DNA of 64,000 bases from Timema cristinae. Taxonomy: Eukaryota > Arthropoda > Insecta > Phasmatodea > Timematidae. The translations under genes were made by a program, and so were the position numbers. Below the pieces are notes generated by a model, which was not told the DNA's origin, ran no database searches, and worked only from the letters and a program-made list of their open reading frames with translations. Below are positions 46,330 through 57,976 of the stretch, in pieces. The stretch lies in NCBI GenBank assembly GCA_039000515.1, contig JBCFYV010001001.1, positions 8,370,333 to 8,434,332 on the forward strand. Direction: 5' to 3'. Each line of letters begins with the position of its first letter. Within the stretch, counting starts at the first letter, position 1.

Positions 46330-46503
46330 TGAATAGCTAATTTATTAATAGGATATATGTTTCAGATTACCATGCATCATTAATATTGAGCCTTAAGTTT
46401 ATATGCCTACCACAATGACTCCACAATACTCGCTAGTTTTTATAAACAAGAACATAATTTCAACTTTTTAAAAAAATTTCACTATATTAAACATTTAAAT
46501 TAA

Positions 46504-46580
46504 TAAAAAATGGCACCCGAAAGGGTACTTGAACCCTGGTCATACGGTTTTATTGGTCTACTAGTCTACTAATGGAGATA
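46504..46580 (-). repeat. Possible SINE family E remnant
   Basis: Inverse order of a box B-like agggttcaagtaccctttcg and a 3' cgggtgccatttttt, as in 16975-17075. Diverged. Confidence 0.35.
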
Positions 46581-46589
46581 TCTTCAAAT

Positions 46590-47275
46590 GAGTGGTAAAG
46601 CCTTATAAAATCCATCATCCTCACTCTTTGTAATTCGATTAGTTAGTATGAAATTAATATGGATCATCTTGAGATTAAAATGATTAACACTATACAAAGT
46701 AAATGATTACAACATGAATAAGTAGCTAGACGCGGAAGGGGGGGGGGGGGGGAGGGGCGAATCACAAGCAATTCGGGAAATTGGAATTTCCTTGAAAATA
46801 AGATGAAAAAATCACATGTATTAAATAGATTATCAAATGTGACCCCACCGGAAATTCAGTCTTGTTTGAAGATACCTCCAAATATATTGGCAGTCAAAAG
46901 GGATCAAAATTGTATTTCGTATATTATAAGTAGTATTGTCCTACTGTCTTCCAAAAGTGACATGACTTGATGCAATGTAAAGAGCATAGAAGTTAGCGCC
47001 AGGTGGAGAAAGACATCTGATTGGCTGAGCGTGTAACACAAAGTTATATGGAAGACAAACTAAGTTGTTAAAAATCAGGACACATTTCGGAGCTTTAAAT
47101 AATAAATAAAACTTTAAAATTCACACCAATGTCCAATTAACGTCGTTTTACTACTTATTAAAATATATTTTATGTTTGGCTGTTATGGTATTCCAGCATC
47201 AATTCTGTATACTGGTTGAATTAAGCAACGACTTAATAAAATTCCTCCAAGTGGCGCTACCTTTTTTATTTTATT
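46590..47275. other. Unassigned stretch with a long poly-G run at 46738-46752
   Basis: The sequence ggaagggggggggggggggg gives a potential G-quadruplex and a sequencing hazard. No gene or SINE is recognised. Confidence 0.45.
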
Positions 47276-47280
47276 TACAT

Positions 47281-47666
47281 CAGTGGTTACCAACATGTGG
47301 GTCGTGAAACACTTCCAAAAGGAGCGTGGAATAATTCGGAAATAACGTTACTAATCATATAACAATTGAAGATATTCTTTATTTAAACAAATTTTCCAAA
47401 GTATTTTAAATTATAAATAATGTGCAGTACCCACCAGGTATACACATGCCATTAGCAAGCTATTGTGATTATTTAATAGTGAAATAAAAATATGATATTT
47501 CTTTTAATTTATGTGTTTTAAAGGATACAACTAAGCCGTCAGAACAAAAAATGATGTGGCTCGGGCCTAACGGAACTGTAAGGTATTATTTTGACCTAGG
47601 CGTGCCATGAAAAAAATACTGGAAAACCAAGGACGCCGTGAATAAAAGAAAGTTTGGGCACCTCTG
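47281..47666. mobile_element. Possible hAT MITE
   Basis: The left end CAGTGGTTACCAACATGTGG and the inverted right end CAGAGGTGCCCAAACTTTCT match the CAGNGGTNNCCAA form of hAT termini. The expected 8-bp duplication is not seen (atttacat versus gtatagaa). The element may be a recombinant of two copies, or the ends may be unrelated. Confidence 0.45.
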
Positions 47667-47769
47667 GTATAGAAATAAACAACCGTTTGGTTATCTTCCC
47701 TCGGGCTCGGAGCTTGAGATTCAAATCTTTACTAGGGTGGGGCTATTTATAGCTCTATTTATGAATTTA

Positions 47770-48051
47770 AATTATTATTATTATTAGTACCGCGTCTTAC
47801 TACCCGTTCGGGTTATACGCACTTACGCTATTGTGTAATGGTAGGGTGATTGTGAGATGAAATGAAGGACCTACAGTTTAACGTGGAATCCGAACCACGG
47901 AGGAGGCCTGGCATTTCCCACATTCACAAGATGTCTTGTCAGAGGTGAAGGAAGGGTTTGGTAATCAGATAAATCTTTGCCGGGACCGAGGATTGAACCC
48001 CGGCCGCCAGCATAGAAGTCCGACACCTTACCCCTAGACTACCAGGTCACC
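47770..48051 (-). repeat. SINE family A, full length, short variant
   Basis: Complete from ggtgacctggtagtctaggg (minus strand) to the shared tail gtaagacgcggtactaataa. Highly similar to 13087-13423, so probably young. Confidence 0.95.
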
Positions 48052-48059
48052 TGCAAGAG

Positions 48060-48705
48060 ATCCCTGAAAGGCATGATAATCCAATACCTTTTCAGACAAA
48101 ATTGGTAACTACTTTCTCTCTCGCCTATAGAAAATGGCTTTCCGACCTACATGTTTTTCATCCCAGATGGCGTGGATGGACGGCACTAACCAACTGAAGG
48201 ATGGTGGCAGAAATTTGATATCGAAAGAAAAGTACTAATAACAGTATGTATCGATGTCGAAATTGTACCTAGGGACACGTTTTTTTAATCTAGTAAAAAA
48301 GTACAGCTTTTGAATTATAATGGTATTTAATATCAATTAATAATAAATATTTAATAATTAATTTACTACGATGACTTAAACATATATCAACTATTATTTT
48401 AAAATATTTTTACATCTACTTGTGGATTCCTTTAAACCTGAAAGTTGGATAACTTGCCTTGCTTAGCTTACATTTTTGGTGTAGCGCTAAGCCATTCAAA
48501 AAAATAGATATATTTAGAATTGCTTATATTTCCTAATCCTCGTCGGTTTCGTCTTTTTGGCGCTGTCTTTGAACATCCTCAACATAGTTCGTTCCTCGTT
48601 GAGCCCTAAGAAATATTATTTAGCTTAATTTGTTATAAACTACTGTGTTGATAAACAAATAACGACGAAAAGAGATTGAATGCTTCAGTTCGATGCTTTA
48701 AATTC
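48060..48705. other. Unassigned stretch
   Basis: Positions 48110-48280 are less AT-rich (atggcgtggatggacggcac) but no frame or family is recognisable. Confidence 0.4.
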
Positions 48706-48711
48706 ATATGT

Positions 48712-48979
48712 GGTGAACTGGTGGTCTAGGGGTAAGGTGTCAGACTTCTATGCTGGCGGGCGGGGTTCAATCCTCGGTCCCGGCAAAGATTTATCTGATT
48801 ACCAAACCCTTCCTTCACCTCTGACAAGACATCTTGTGAATGTGGGGAATGCCAGGCCGCCACCGTGGTTCGGATTCCACGTTAAACTGTAGGTCCTTCA
48901 TTTCATCTCACAATCACCCTACCATTACACATTAGCATAAGTGCGTATAACCCGAACGGGTAGCAAGACGCGGTGATGA

Positions 48980-49034
<55 letters not shown>
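48712..49034 (+). repeat. SINE family A, full length, with long (TAA)n end
   Basis: Head ggtgaactggtggtctaggg, box B ggggttcaatcctcgg, short-variant body, tail ending gacgcggtgatgaaa and then about 16 taa units. The open frame 48680-48892 is SINE sequence. Confidence 0.95.
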
Positions 49035-49039
49035 TCTCT

Positions 49040-49535
49040 TGCACGCTTCAATTGGCGTGGGATCGACAGATTTACTTACCTTTAAAAGAATTTATAATAC
49101 AGATTTAAATCAATAAGTAAAAATGTGTCAGCCTTGGCCAGGTATCAACTCATGAACTTCGGCTCGTGAGGCCAACATTTTCCTCCAACACTACCAAGAT
49201 CGACTTGGACAAATTTTAATGTGTGAAAAATTTAATACAGTGCATTATATTACACAAACCCACACAACCCACTCCCTCCTTTAATATTTGAGGTGTATAA
49301 GTGTTGGGTAGCCGATCTCTGATCTCAACTATTGATTGATTAGTATCTAGTAGCGGGCTCAAACTGACTAGTTAATATCGTTTGGGTATTGAGGAATGTC
49401 CGGAGGAATGCCGTAACTGAGGTTTGAATTCCTATGATTAGCTATCCAATGTTTCACATAGGTATGATAGGAAGCTAGAAACGATTAACCCAATTATTAT
49501 GTTAAGTCTGAGTTGAATCTTAATATTTCTCATTT
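49040..49535. other. Unassigned stretch with a tRNA-like remnant at 49130-49200
   Basis: gccaggtatcaactcatgaa could be an inverted box B from an old SINE. Nothing else is recognised. Confidence 0.3.
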
Positions 49536-49539
49536 CTCC

Positions 49540-49573
49540 ATACTGACCTTGTTAAGAGCTTGGATGGTTAATC

Positions 49574-49612
<39 letters not shown>

Positions 49613-49662
49613 GTGTGTGTATGTGTGGAATAACCATCCAAGCTCTTAACAAGGTTAGTATA
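49540..49662. repeat. Large hairpin with CA/TA/TG core
   Basis: The left arm (cttgttaagagcttggatgg, then ttaatcc and (ca)n(ta)n) is mirrored by a right arm ((tg)n, ggaataaccatccaagctct, then taacaagg). Arms of about 60 bp pair with only a few mismatches. The unique outer parts prove this is more than a simple repeat. A (ta)n run follows to 49683. Confidence 0.9.
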
Positions 49663-49689
49663 TATATATATATATATATATAATATTAG

Positions 49690-50730
49690 TGATTTATGAG
49701 GACTGCACGGTAGAGCACTGAGAAGGTGCAGACTTTTAGAAATCCGGGATTATTTATGAAGTGGTTTAATATTTTATAATATGGTTTTCACCAAAATCTA
49801 GGCAACAGTTTTGACCAATTACAAAAGTTTAAATTTAAATTTGTTTTAAAAAGTGTATGATAACTTACATGAAAACCCTATGAAACAGTCCCATATTTTC
49901 TTAAAATTTCTTTTTGTTACTCTATCAAAACGTTACTTTATTTTATAGAAGGTGAGATCTAGGTTCTTAACACGTTGCTCTTAAGTACATATTTTAGAGT
50001 AAATCTAAGTTGAATTTTACTTTTATAGAAATCTAAAATCTAAAATTTAAACTTTCTAACTCTTCATAATAATAGGGGGATTTCTAAACGTTTTCAACTT
50101 TATCATACAGCCCTCCTAAGCAGAACTGGGTGTCGAAGTAAAAAAATGTATCTACTGGTGAAATGTAATCAAGTTAAGTCTATTGTAGTATTGGAAATAT
50201 GCTAACGAGATTTAAGATCACATACTAACATAACCCATCGTAAGTTTGCTGGCCTTGCTGCTAAGTAGTGACAAAACATAACTATAGTAAAATTGCAAAG
50301 AGATAAGGTAATAAATAGATCTACACTCCATTTTACCCTCTATGGTACCAGTCTTACTTTGAGTATATTACCTCATGACACCATATTTTAAGATAGATTA
50401 TAGCAGATTCAAAAAACGGCAAGCTTAATACTTTTTAGGGTAGGTTGATGGTATATTTAATAATATATAGGTAGGTATGAGATTTTTCTAATGCTAAGGG
50501 ATGTCCAATGTAAGCAAATCATTCCATTTAAAATGATTGGAATGATAATTCTATTTAAACTAACCAAGGCTAATAAGATTCAAATCAATGAGGATAATAG
50601 TTTGTTTACCGTTTTAGGATGTACTGATATTTAAAGAAAAGGTAACACTTGGGTGATCCCCCTTTCATTACTAATCCTCTAACAACCACGTTGTCAATTT
50701 TGTATCCTTAATATGGCTTAAGAAAGTAAG
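49690..50730. other. AT-rich stretch, no gene recognised
   Basis: About 1 kb without a nameable feature. Confidence 0.45.
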
Positions 50731-50741
50731 ATCAAATCACA

Positions 50742-51016
50742 AAGTGACTTGGTGGTCTAGGGGTCGGACTTCTGTGCTGGGGTCCGGGGTTCAATCCTCG
50801 GTCCCGGCACAAATCTATCTGATTACCAAACCCTTCCATCACCTCTGACAAGACATCTTGTGAATGTGGGGAATGCCAGGCCTCCACCGTGGTTCGGATT
50901 CCACGTTAAACTGTAGGTCCTCCATTTCATCTCACAATCACTCTACCATTACACATTAGCGTAAGTGCGTAAGCCCGAATGGGTAGTAAGACGTAGTGCT
51001 AATAATAATAATAATA
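50742..51016 (+). repeat. SINE family A, short deletion in head, with target duplication
   Basis: Box A region ggtggtctaggggtcggact has lost taaggtgtc. Box B, short-variant body, tail and (taa)n are intact. aaatcaca flanks it at 50734-50741 and 51017-51024. Confidence 0.93.
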
Positions 51017-51029
51017 AAATCACAGAATA

Positions 51030-51700
51030 TGGAAGGAGAATTGTAATGTAATGCATCAACGCATCTCATAAGGAACATATGTTTATGTATGGCCTTTTGC
51101 TTAAGAATTCACTATTGCCTATATGTTGTTTTTAGATCCTGCCATAAGGACAAGCCTTCAATTGATTTTATAAAATTATATAAATAAAATATGAGTAACA
51201 AAGCAGTAAATCATTGAAATTTAAAAAAAAAGTTATCTGCAAGAAGGTTTAATAATCAATTTAACAACCTTTTCTGTGTTTGTTTGTTAAAGTGACATCT
51301 GTAAGTTTTTATGCTATTCTTTCCTCGTCCTTATTTAGAGCTTACTCCGCGCTGAGAGTGCGTTGAGGTAAATCTGTCCCTCCCGTAATGAAGACAAACT
51401 GTTATAACTTGTTTAACATGAGTCGTAGGCGTCTCAGACGATGCTGTCACGCATTTATCCATTCCTCTTACGCGTTCACTTTCGGTGTTGATGTTTTACT
51501 TACAAGGATAGCACCAACCCTTTACTTAATCTTTATCTTGCTTTACCCTGAGAGTGGCAATTTATTTCACCCTTTGGATTTGTAGTTTGTGAGTTTCTGT
51601 GCTTTTAAAAGTCCTTATTTACTTATTTATTTCCCCTGATAAAGTCCCTGCCCAGTCTGCTTTTCTATCAGTAGAAAACATCAGATTACTTTTTTTTTAT
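51030..51700. other. Unassigned stretch
   Basis: A 65-codon plus frame (51388-51585) with two arginine-rich blocks has no recognisable domain. The 51330-51560 segment is somewhat GC-richer than its surroundings. Confidence 0.35.
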
Positions 51701-51703
51701 AAG

Positions 51704-51950
51704 CCAACCTACTTCAGTGGCTACATTGTATAAGGCGTCAATCTTGCAATAGACTAGACTGCTTATGACAGAGAGATTGAGGTTTGAATCCCGGTCGAGT
51801 ATACTAGGGTGATTTTTTCCATAACTGTTTCCCACTCTTCCTCTAAGCAAATGTGAGTAGAATTCTTCTAAATTCAACCTCCCTCAACCTTAACTCATCA
51901 GCGTGATTAGTGCATATGCGTATAGCCTGAACGTTAGTAAAATAATAAAC
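51704..51950 (+). repeat. SINE family B, full length
   Basis: Head cttcagtggctacattgtat, box B (ggtttgaatcccggtc), body with tctaagcaaatgtgagtaga, tail catatgcgtatagcctgaac and then gttagtaaaataat. Confidence 0.85.
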
Positions 51951-52012
51951 TCTCCTGAAAAAATATATTGGGATTTTTTTTTTCCTTTTCTATCCACATC
52001 GCACTAACTCTT

Positions 52013-52238
52013 ATTCACCGCGTTTTGGTACCCGTCCCGTTCGGAATATACGCATGAATCAATTACACTAATGTAATAGTAATGAGTAAGGTAGAATTTT
52101 AGATTAAATACGCCCTCATTTAAGTGGCGTGAAAGAGAAAGACCATTATAAAAAAAACACCCTCAGTGCATCCAAATGGAATTCGAACCCCGGTCAGCAG
52201 CAATCCAACCTAACTCGAGAGTGACACGTTAGACCAGT
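52013..52238 (-). repeat. SINE family B, head cut off by a hAT-like end
   Basis: Inverse tail, body and box B (attcgaaccccggtc) are followed by gagtgacacgttagac, part of the head. Then the sequence changes abruptly at cagtagtgtaaaactcg. Confidence 0.82.
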
Positions 52239-52480
52239 AGTGTAAAACTCGTTTGATCATAAAGGACAAATTGAAAAATGAAAATATTTGGGTGGCTGTA
52301 TTCCAGAAAACTCAATATTGTACCATTTTTTAAAAACTCAATTTTAAAATGTTTTTTATTACAAAAAGAAACTTAAGACTAAATAAAACTTTATTTATCT
52401 TTGGTGGATGAATTTAACAAGTAAGTTAATTGATCTCTTGTGAGTAAAAAATAAATGTTGGATACATTCACCCACCTCGT
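52239..52480 (+). mobile_element. hAT-like left end fragment
   Basis: Starts CAGTAGTGTAAAACTCGTTT at the point where a SINE-B head breaks off, in the style of hAT termini. The subterminal gggtggctgtattccag is also hAT-like. No matching right end was found nearby, so the limit is arbitrary. Confidence 0.4.
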
Positions 52481-52484
52481 TTAC

Positions 52485-52885
52485 TAAATGTCCACAAATA
52501 ATTACCAATTTCACTAGGCCCTAATTATGTGGTAGATAAAAGGATTGGACTTAGTTAGATAAAATATTGGATTTTGATATAAAAGGTCGGCAAATAAAAT
52601 ATTTATTTATGGTAAAAAATCCAATTTTATTTTAACTAGTATAGTGCAACATTTAGAAAAATTACTGATACCTTTTAAAATACATAACAAATCAAAATAA
52701 ATAAATTTTAAAATAAAACTATAGCTTTCTTAGGCACTGTTTCTCTTTCTTCGCCCGTATTTAATCACATTATTATCCGGTTAAGAGAAATAATATAAGG
52801 TTAAGTGTAAGAAAAGGATATGATTCTAACTTCACCCAATTAGAGACGATTTTAATATTAATTGTTATCATTATTATTAAACTTA
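52485..52885. other. AT-rich stretch, no gene recognised
   Basis: Nothing supported. Confidence 0.4.
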
Positions 52886-52891
52886 AAATTG

Positions 52892-53118
52892 CAACATCTT
52901 AGCTCAGTCGGTAGCATATCTGTCTACTGAAATTAGAGTTCCCGGTTTGATTCCCGGGATGACCGGAAAATGTATATTGGGTGAAATGTGAGTTTATCCT
53001 TTCACCATGAGGAATTAAAGGCCAAGGACTGGATGTTGTGCATCTCCGAGTCTTACGTTAGATTATAAGGCATATGAAACTTCGACAGGTCTTACAAGCC
53101 GGTACTGGAAAATATAAT
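52892..53118 (+). repeat. SINE family D, best copy
   Basis: cttagctcagtcggtagcat (box A) and cggtttgattcccggg (box B) give a tRNA-like head. Body tgggtgaaatgtgagtttat and ggactggatgttgtgcatct. There is no A/B tail. Confidence 0.7.
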
Positions 53119-53230
53119 GTTTGATTAAAAATTTACTCAAACTATTGTCTGGAAACAATACGTGATGTAAACTATAATTATTAAACTAAATAAGACTGGG
53201 GGACATTTGTTTTTGTTATTAGAATAGTAT

Positions 53231-53532
53231 AGTTAGTATTATTATTATAATCAGCACCGCGTCTTACTACCTGCTCGGTTTATACGCACTTAAGCTAATG
53301 TGTAGTGGTAGGGTGATTGTGTGATGAAATGGAGGACCTACAGTTTAACGTGGAATCCGAACCACGGTGGAGGCCTGGCATTCCACACATTCACAAGTTG
53401 CGATTAATACACGTCTTGTCAGAGGTGAAGGAAGGGTTTGGTAATCAGATAACTCTGTGCCGGGACCAAGGATTGAACCCCGGACCCTTAGCACAGAAGT
53501 TTGACACCTTATCCTTGGACTACCAGGTCACT
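53231..53532 (-). repeat. SINE family A, full length, long variant, with target duplication
   Basis: Complete on the minus strand from agtgacctggtagtccaagg to the tail. aatagtat flanks it (53223-53230 and 53533-53540). The frame at 53317-53571 is SINE sequence. Confidence 0.94.
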
Positions 53533-53540
53533 AATAGTAT

Positions 53541-54140
53541 CGTTAAACATAATTTAAATCAACAAAATTGACCATAATTCGAATTTAAATGTCAATTAAT
53601 CAATTCCGCGAAAAAATATAATTATGTTTTGTTTCAAGAATTTATTATGTGTACAAAATGTGATACAATATACTTTAATATGTTTTGATGGCCATTATGT
53701 ACTTTTTTAAGTAAAAGTTCTTAAAAACAAGTTTTTGGAAATCTCGGTGTCTCCACTAATTTCCAGATATCATAAATCTAAAATGGTCCGTTAAACCTTG
53801 TGACTACAGTCAAGGGTTCACATTTCTGTGCACAGCCAATTGAACCACATTGTGATCGTGCCCGCTGTTAGGTTGTGGACCATCTCTGACTTTATTTTAT
53901 CTTTGCTTGAAGTCGATAATGATAATCGATGCTGCCCGACACAATTTCGCAGTACTTTAGCCGATATCGGCCAAAGTAATCCTGCGCTGAGCAGATCCGA
54001 TAAACACCATCTTCTCATCAACAGGGTACTGGTTAAAACGAACTAAAAAAAAACTCCTATAATTCGTTATTTTCCCTTCCTACGGGGATTTGAAGCTATT
54101 GTTAATTAGTCATCAGCTTGTAGGGCTGTCCCACAATATA
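53541..54140. other. Unassigned stretch with overlapping frames at 53818-54046
   Basis: A plus frame of 72 codons and a minus frame of 67 codons overlap in a segment of balanced composition. Neither has a recognisable domain. A decayed transposon or exon fragment is possible. Confidence 0.3.
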
Positions 54141-54144
54141 TCTT

Positions 54145-54310
54145 GGCTAAGGTGGTCAGATCTGAGCTGAGGTAAGGTTTTCTGTTTGAATCCTAGTCAG
54201 CTACACTTGTGATGGCTTTAAATATGGTGACGTCAAATGGATTTCCAGTACTCTAATCAAATGATTGGTGTTGAATTTCCTATAAATCTACTTTATTCTT
54301 ACTGTGTACA
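54145..54310 (+). repeat. Possible SINE family B, strongly diverged
   Basis: Shows ctaaggtggtcagatctgag, tgtttgaatcctagtcagct and atttcctataaatct in B order. The tail is not recognisable. Confidence 0.35.
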
Positions 54311-54559
54311 TAAATTGGTGTCAGCTGTGGTTTAAGCGGACACACAGTACTAAACGTAGTCCTAAAAATACTAGCCAGAATTTGCTTAATTTTTATGTTC
54401 TCATATCAAGAGAAATTAATGTAATAATGAGAATTTTCTATTTCGAGTGTATGATGAAACTTAACGTTTAAAATATGTTTCCAAACCCAAATAAACGGTA
54501 CGACCCAGTGACACAAACTTTCTCCTCTTGTGTATCATAGCTTCGAATATAATTTTCAA

Positions 54560-55368
54560 AAATAGGTTTTCGGTGAACTACCCTTAAGTAGGGACTCCTC
54601 ATTAAAACAAACACATCGTCTTGTTAGTCACAATAATCACACCGTATATAATTTATTTAAACCAAATTGACCAAAATCTTTTACAAAATTCAAATTTTCA
54701 AAAATAAATTATTTTTAAGCTACCCTAAAATTATTTTTTACTAAAAATATATAAAGTATTCCTAATTATCATGAAAAGCTATTACCAGATTCCCATTTTG
54801 AATTAAATATTCAAGGGAAATTTGTAAAAAATAAAAAAATGTCTACGACTATCTTAAGTAAATTATCCTTAAATTAATTTTAGATAAATAAATATACCTT
54901 ATTATTAATAAAGTAAACTAATCCTTTAATACCAATTTTTAACCAAATTGCCAAATCAATTTGTTAACTAAGCAAATTAAAAAATAGTCATCAGTAAGCC
55001 ATCCAAAACAGAACTTTCCCCCATAAAACCAGTTTATAGCTTAATTTATCATGTTAGTGTCAAACACTCCGCAAATATACATTTTAAGCAAAATCCTTAT
55101 TGCCATTTTCCAAATAATTTAAATTTTCAATAATCACTCATCAACAAACGGCACTTTATTGCATTTTTTCTCGAAACAAAGTAAACAGTGTTATTTATCA
55201 TTATAAACACTGCCAAAATGCCCATTTGGAATCAAATAATTTGGGTGATTTTTAACATATTTTCAGTAAACTACCGACAAATAAATGTTTACTCAAAAAC
55301 AAATATTAAGTGTTAGTTGTCATGTCAAAATTCCCAACACATCCATTTGGAACCAAACTGTGATGGCT
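54560..55368 (+). repeat. Degenerate tandem repeat, unit about 115-130 bp
   Basis: Successive units share (c)agtaaactacc, a run of aaa(c)aaa, gtgttagttatcat and ccaaaatgcccatttggaa. Best seen between 55150-55265 and 55266-55366. Older units to the left are increasingly decayed. The array ends where the Helitron begins. Confidence 0.5.
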
Positions 55369-55698
55369 TATCTTAATATATATAATTCTTCTGTACGTGT
55401 GTATTTCACTGAACTCCTCTTAAACGGCTGGACCGATTTTGATGAAATTTTTTGTGTGTGTTTGTGTGGGTCCATGGATGGTTTTGATTCACAATTGAAC
55501 CCGGTAGGTGGCGCTGCAATCGGGTTCTAGGATTTATTTTTATTTTTTAGGGAATTTATTTGAGGGGAATTTTTTAAAAAGATTTTTTGCATATCAGAAC
55601 ATGTAACCTCACAATTTCACTCCCCCACCTCCCCCCAATATTTATAATAATGAATATAATATGAATAATTGACCGTTAAAACCTTTTGAATAGTGAAT

Positions 55699-55870
55699 AA
55701 TTGAACTTCTGAGAATAATTCATTGCTATGTTTGTGTACCATAGGTGGCATTGATTTCGAATTCTGTGGTATTTGACGTACGCACAATTGAACTTCTGAG
55801 CATAATTCATAGTTATGTTTGTGTAACATGGGTGGCATTAATTTCGAGTTCTGTGGTATTTGACGTACGC
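55699..55870 (+). repeat. 87-bp tandem duplication in the Helitron leader
   Basis: Two units start aattgaacttctgag at 55699 and 55786 and end ctgtggtatttgacgtacgc. They differ at roughly eight positions. They lie upstream of the Rep start and might once have held promoter elements. Confidence 0.9.
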
Positions 55871-56265
55871 ATCAATACATGCGCAAGTCTCTTGCGTCGT
55901 GGCTTGGCGTTGTTTTGACATTTCAATTTCTGTACGATGTGTTTCCTCATCCATGTATCACAATCGCGTGAATATTGAGTGTATTTTTCATCAAGTGTAC
56001 TCAAATACATACATTGGGAATATGTGTAAGGTGCTGTGTAGAAGTGAATATCTTACATGATCTTCCATAAATTTAAATTATATACATGCGTATTCAATGA
56101 CAATCAATCTAACCTGCAAATTTTTATTTTAAGTGCTTATTTGTGTAGATGATTTTATAAAATTTACGGAGTGTTACACGTTTCATCGAAAAAAAAAACC
56201 ATGTAATCCATAAAATTCAAATATAAGTTGCTTATATTTAGGTGTTGTGTGTTTATTAAAGAACA

Positions 56266-57976
56266 ATGCTACGTCTTCGTGGAAGGGAAGGAAATATTGG
56301 TCGACGTACACAGAATTCACAAATAGTCCACATCTGTCGGTTAAATCGAACGGCAGAAGATCAATTGACAGACAATGCAAATTTAAGAGTCCAGGTTGCA
56401 AACACACGTGCAAATGAAAGTCAACAGCAACGCAACGAATGCCTTCGAGCTAATGCATTGAGACAAAGACAGGTGCGTCAACGAGCCACTGACGCACACA
56501 GAGCACATGAACCACAGCGCTTGCAAGTATATCGCGCATTAACACGCGCATCACTTCTCCGTCTTGCGTTCGAATATGAGTCGGACATCGACTATTCGTC
56601 ACATTCACAAATTGTCAGCGGCGCTATTGACAAAGAATGCCAATCTGCCATGCATTCAAATACAATGGTGAATCGGCCGGTTTCTGCTGCGCGTCCGGAA
56701 AAGTTGTACTTCCACCATGGAATTCGCCGCCAGAACCATTGAAAACACAATTGGCTGGAGCCACACCTCAATCAAAATTGTTTTTGCGTAAAATTCACAA
56801 ATTCAATTCTTGCTTCCAAATGACATCATTTGGAGCAACAAAAATCGTTCAGAATGCGGATGGTCGCAATTTTGAATCAACGTTTAAGATTCAGGGCCAA
56901 GTATATCATCAAATAGGTTCTTTAATCTCAATGCCTGATGCCGATCCAAAATTCTTGCAAATATAATTCATGGGTGATGAGGAGCAACAAATAAACGCAC
57001 GCTGCCAGTACAACCACATCGAGCAGATGGAGGAGCGAGAAATTTTGGTGACTTTGGTACCGATTTTGCGAAATCACAACCAGTTGGTCCGGTTGTTTTA
57101 TACCGTTTCAAACAGACTGCAAAACGACAATTACATGATCTTCAATAAAGCAGACAAAGTACCATTTGGAGAGCATGCAGGCCGATACAATTCACACACC
57201 GTTAATGAAGTTGCAGTTGTTATGGTTGGCGACGCATATTAACGTCGAGATATACGGATCCAACACAGAGATAACACGGTTCACACAATTCAAGACAGTC
57301 ATCGTTCTTACGACGCTTTGCAATATCCGTTGATATTTTGGGAAGGAGAACAGGGATATTATTTTAACATCAAACAAATACATCCAGTGACAGGTACAAT
57401 CTACATATTATTTACTTTTTCTTTTTCTGTAAGATTAATTTCTTTTTGTCTTATTTATATTTTTACTTGGCTGGTGCAGAAACCAACAAGAAAGTGAGCG
57501 CGATGAACTTCTACGCATATCGGTTGATGATTCGTGCCAATGAAGACAACAACATTATCTGATGCCTCCATCTGTTTCATCAATACATCGTTGATATGTA
57601 TCCGAAAATTGAAAGCGAGCGATTACGGTACATTAAGCATAATCAAGCGAAGCTGCGTTCTGAGGAGTACATTCATTTGCGTGATCCTATTGTCGGTAAC
57701 GTCGGTAACGTTGATGGAACCACTAATAGCAATGACATCGTTACCGCATATATTTTTTCATCATCATATATTGGTAGTCCGCGTCATATGGAAGAATACA
57801 TTCAAGACGCCATGACTTTCGTGCGCGCGTACGGCCGACCATATTTGCTCATTACATCTACGTGCAATCCTAACTGAGATGAAATTAAAATTTTGTTATT
57901 GCCAGGTCAAACAGCAATGCATCGCCATGATATCACTGCACGTGTCTTCAAACAAAAATTAATATCGTTGATTAAC
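56266..57976 (+). pseudogene. Helitron Rep/helicase N-terminal part, disrupted, with intron
   Basis: The start at 56266 opens an arginine-, asparagine- and glutamine-rich leader (MLRLRGREGNIGRRTQNSQI) like that of arthropod Helitron proteins. A frameshift near 56640 is needed to reach ICHAFKYNGESAGFCCASGK and the conserved NSCFQMTSFGA block of the Helitron-like N domain. Stops interrupt at 56964-56966, 57240-57242, 57560-57562 and 57875-57877. The last replaces the W expected in the TCNPxWxEI motif. An 86-bp GT-AG intron (57394-57479) restores the frame exactly between IHPVT and ETNKKVSAMNFYAYRLM. Homology ends at ARVFKQKLISLI, before the HUH and tyrosine motifs. It is non-functional. Confidence 0.93.
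57394..57479 (+). other. Spliceosomal intron in the Helitron Rep gene
   Basis: gtacaatctac at the left and ggctggtgcag at the right, with a long T-rich tract between. Its 86 bp are not a multiple of three, yet removing it joins the two conserved blocks in frame (ACA GAA ACC). No alternative reading preserves the protein. Confidence 0.85.

Noticed and set aside
10051..49034. CRISPR-like regularly spaced repeats
   Set aside because: The recurring units are SINEs and microsatellites in a eukaryotic genome; there are no short repeats with unique spacers.
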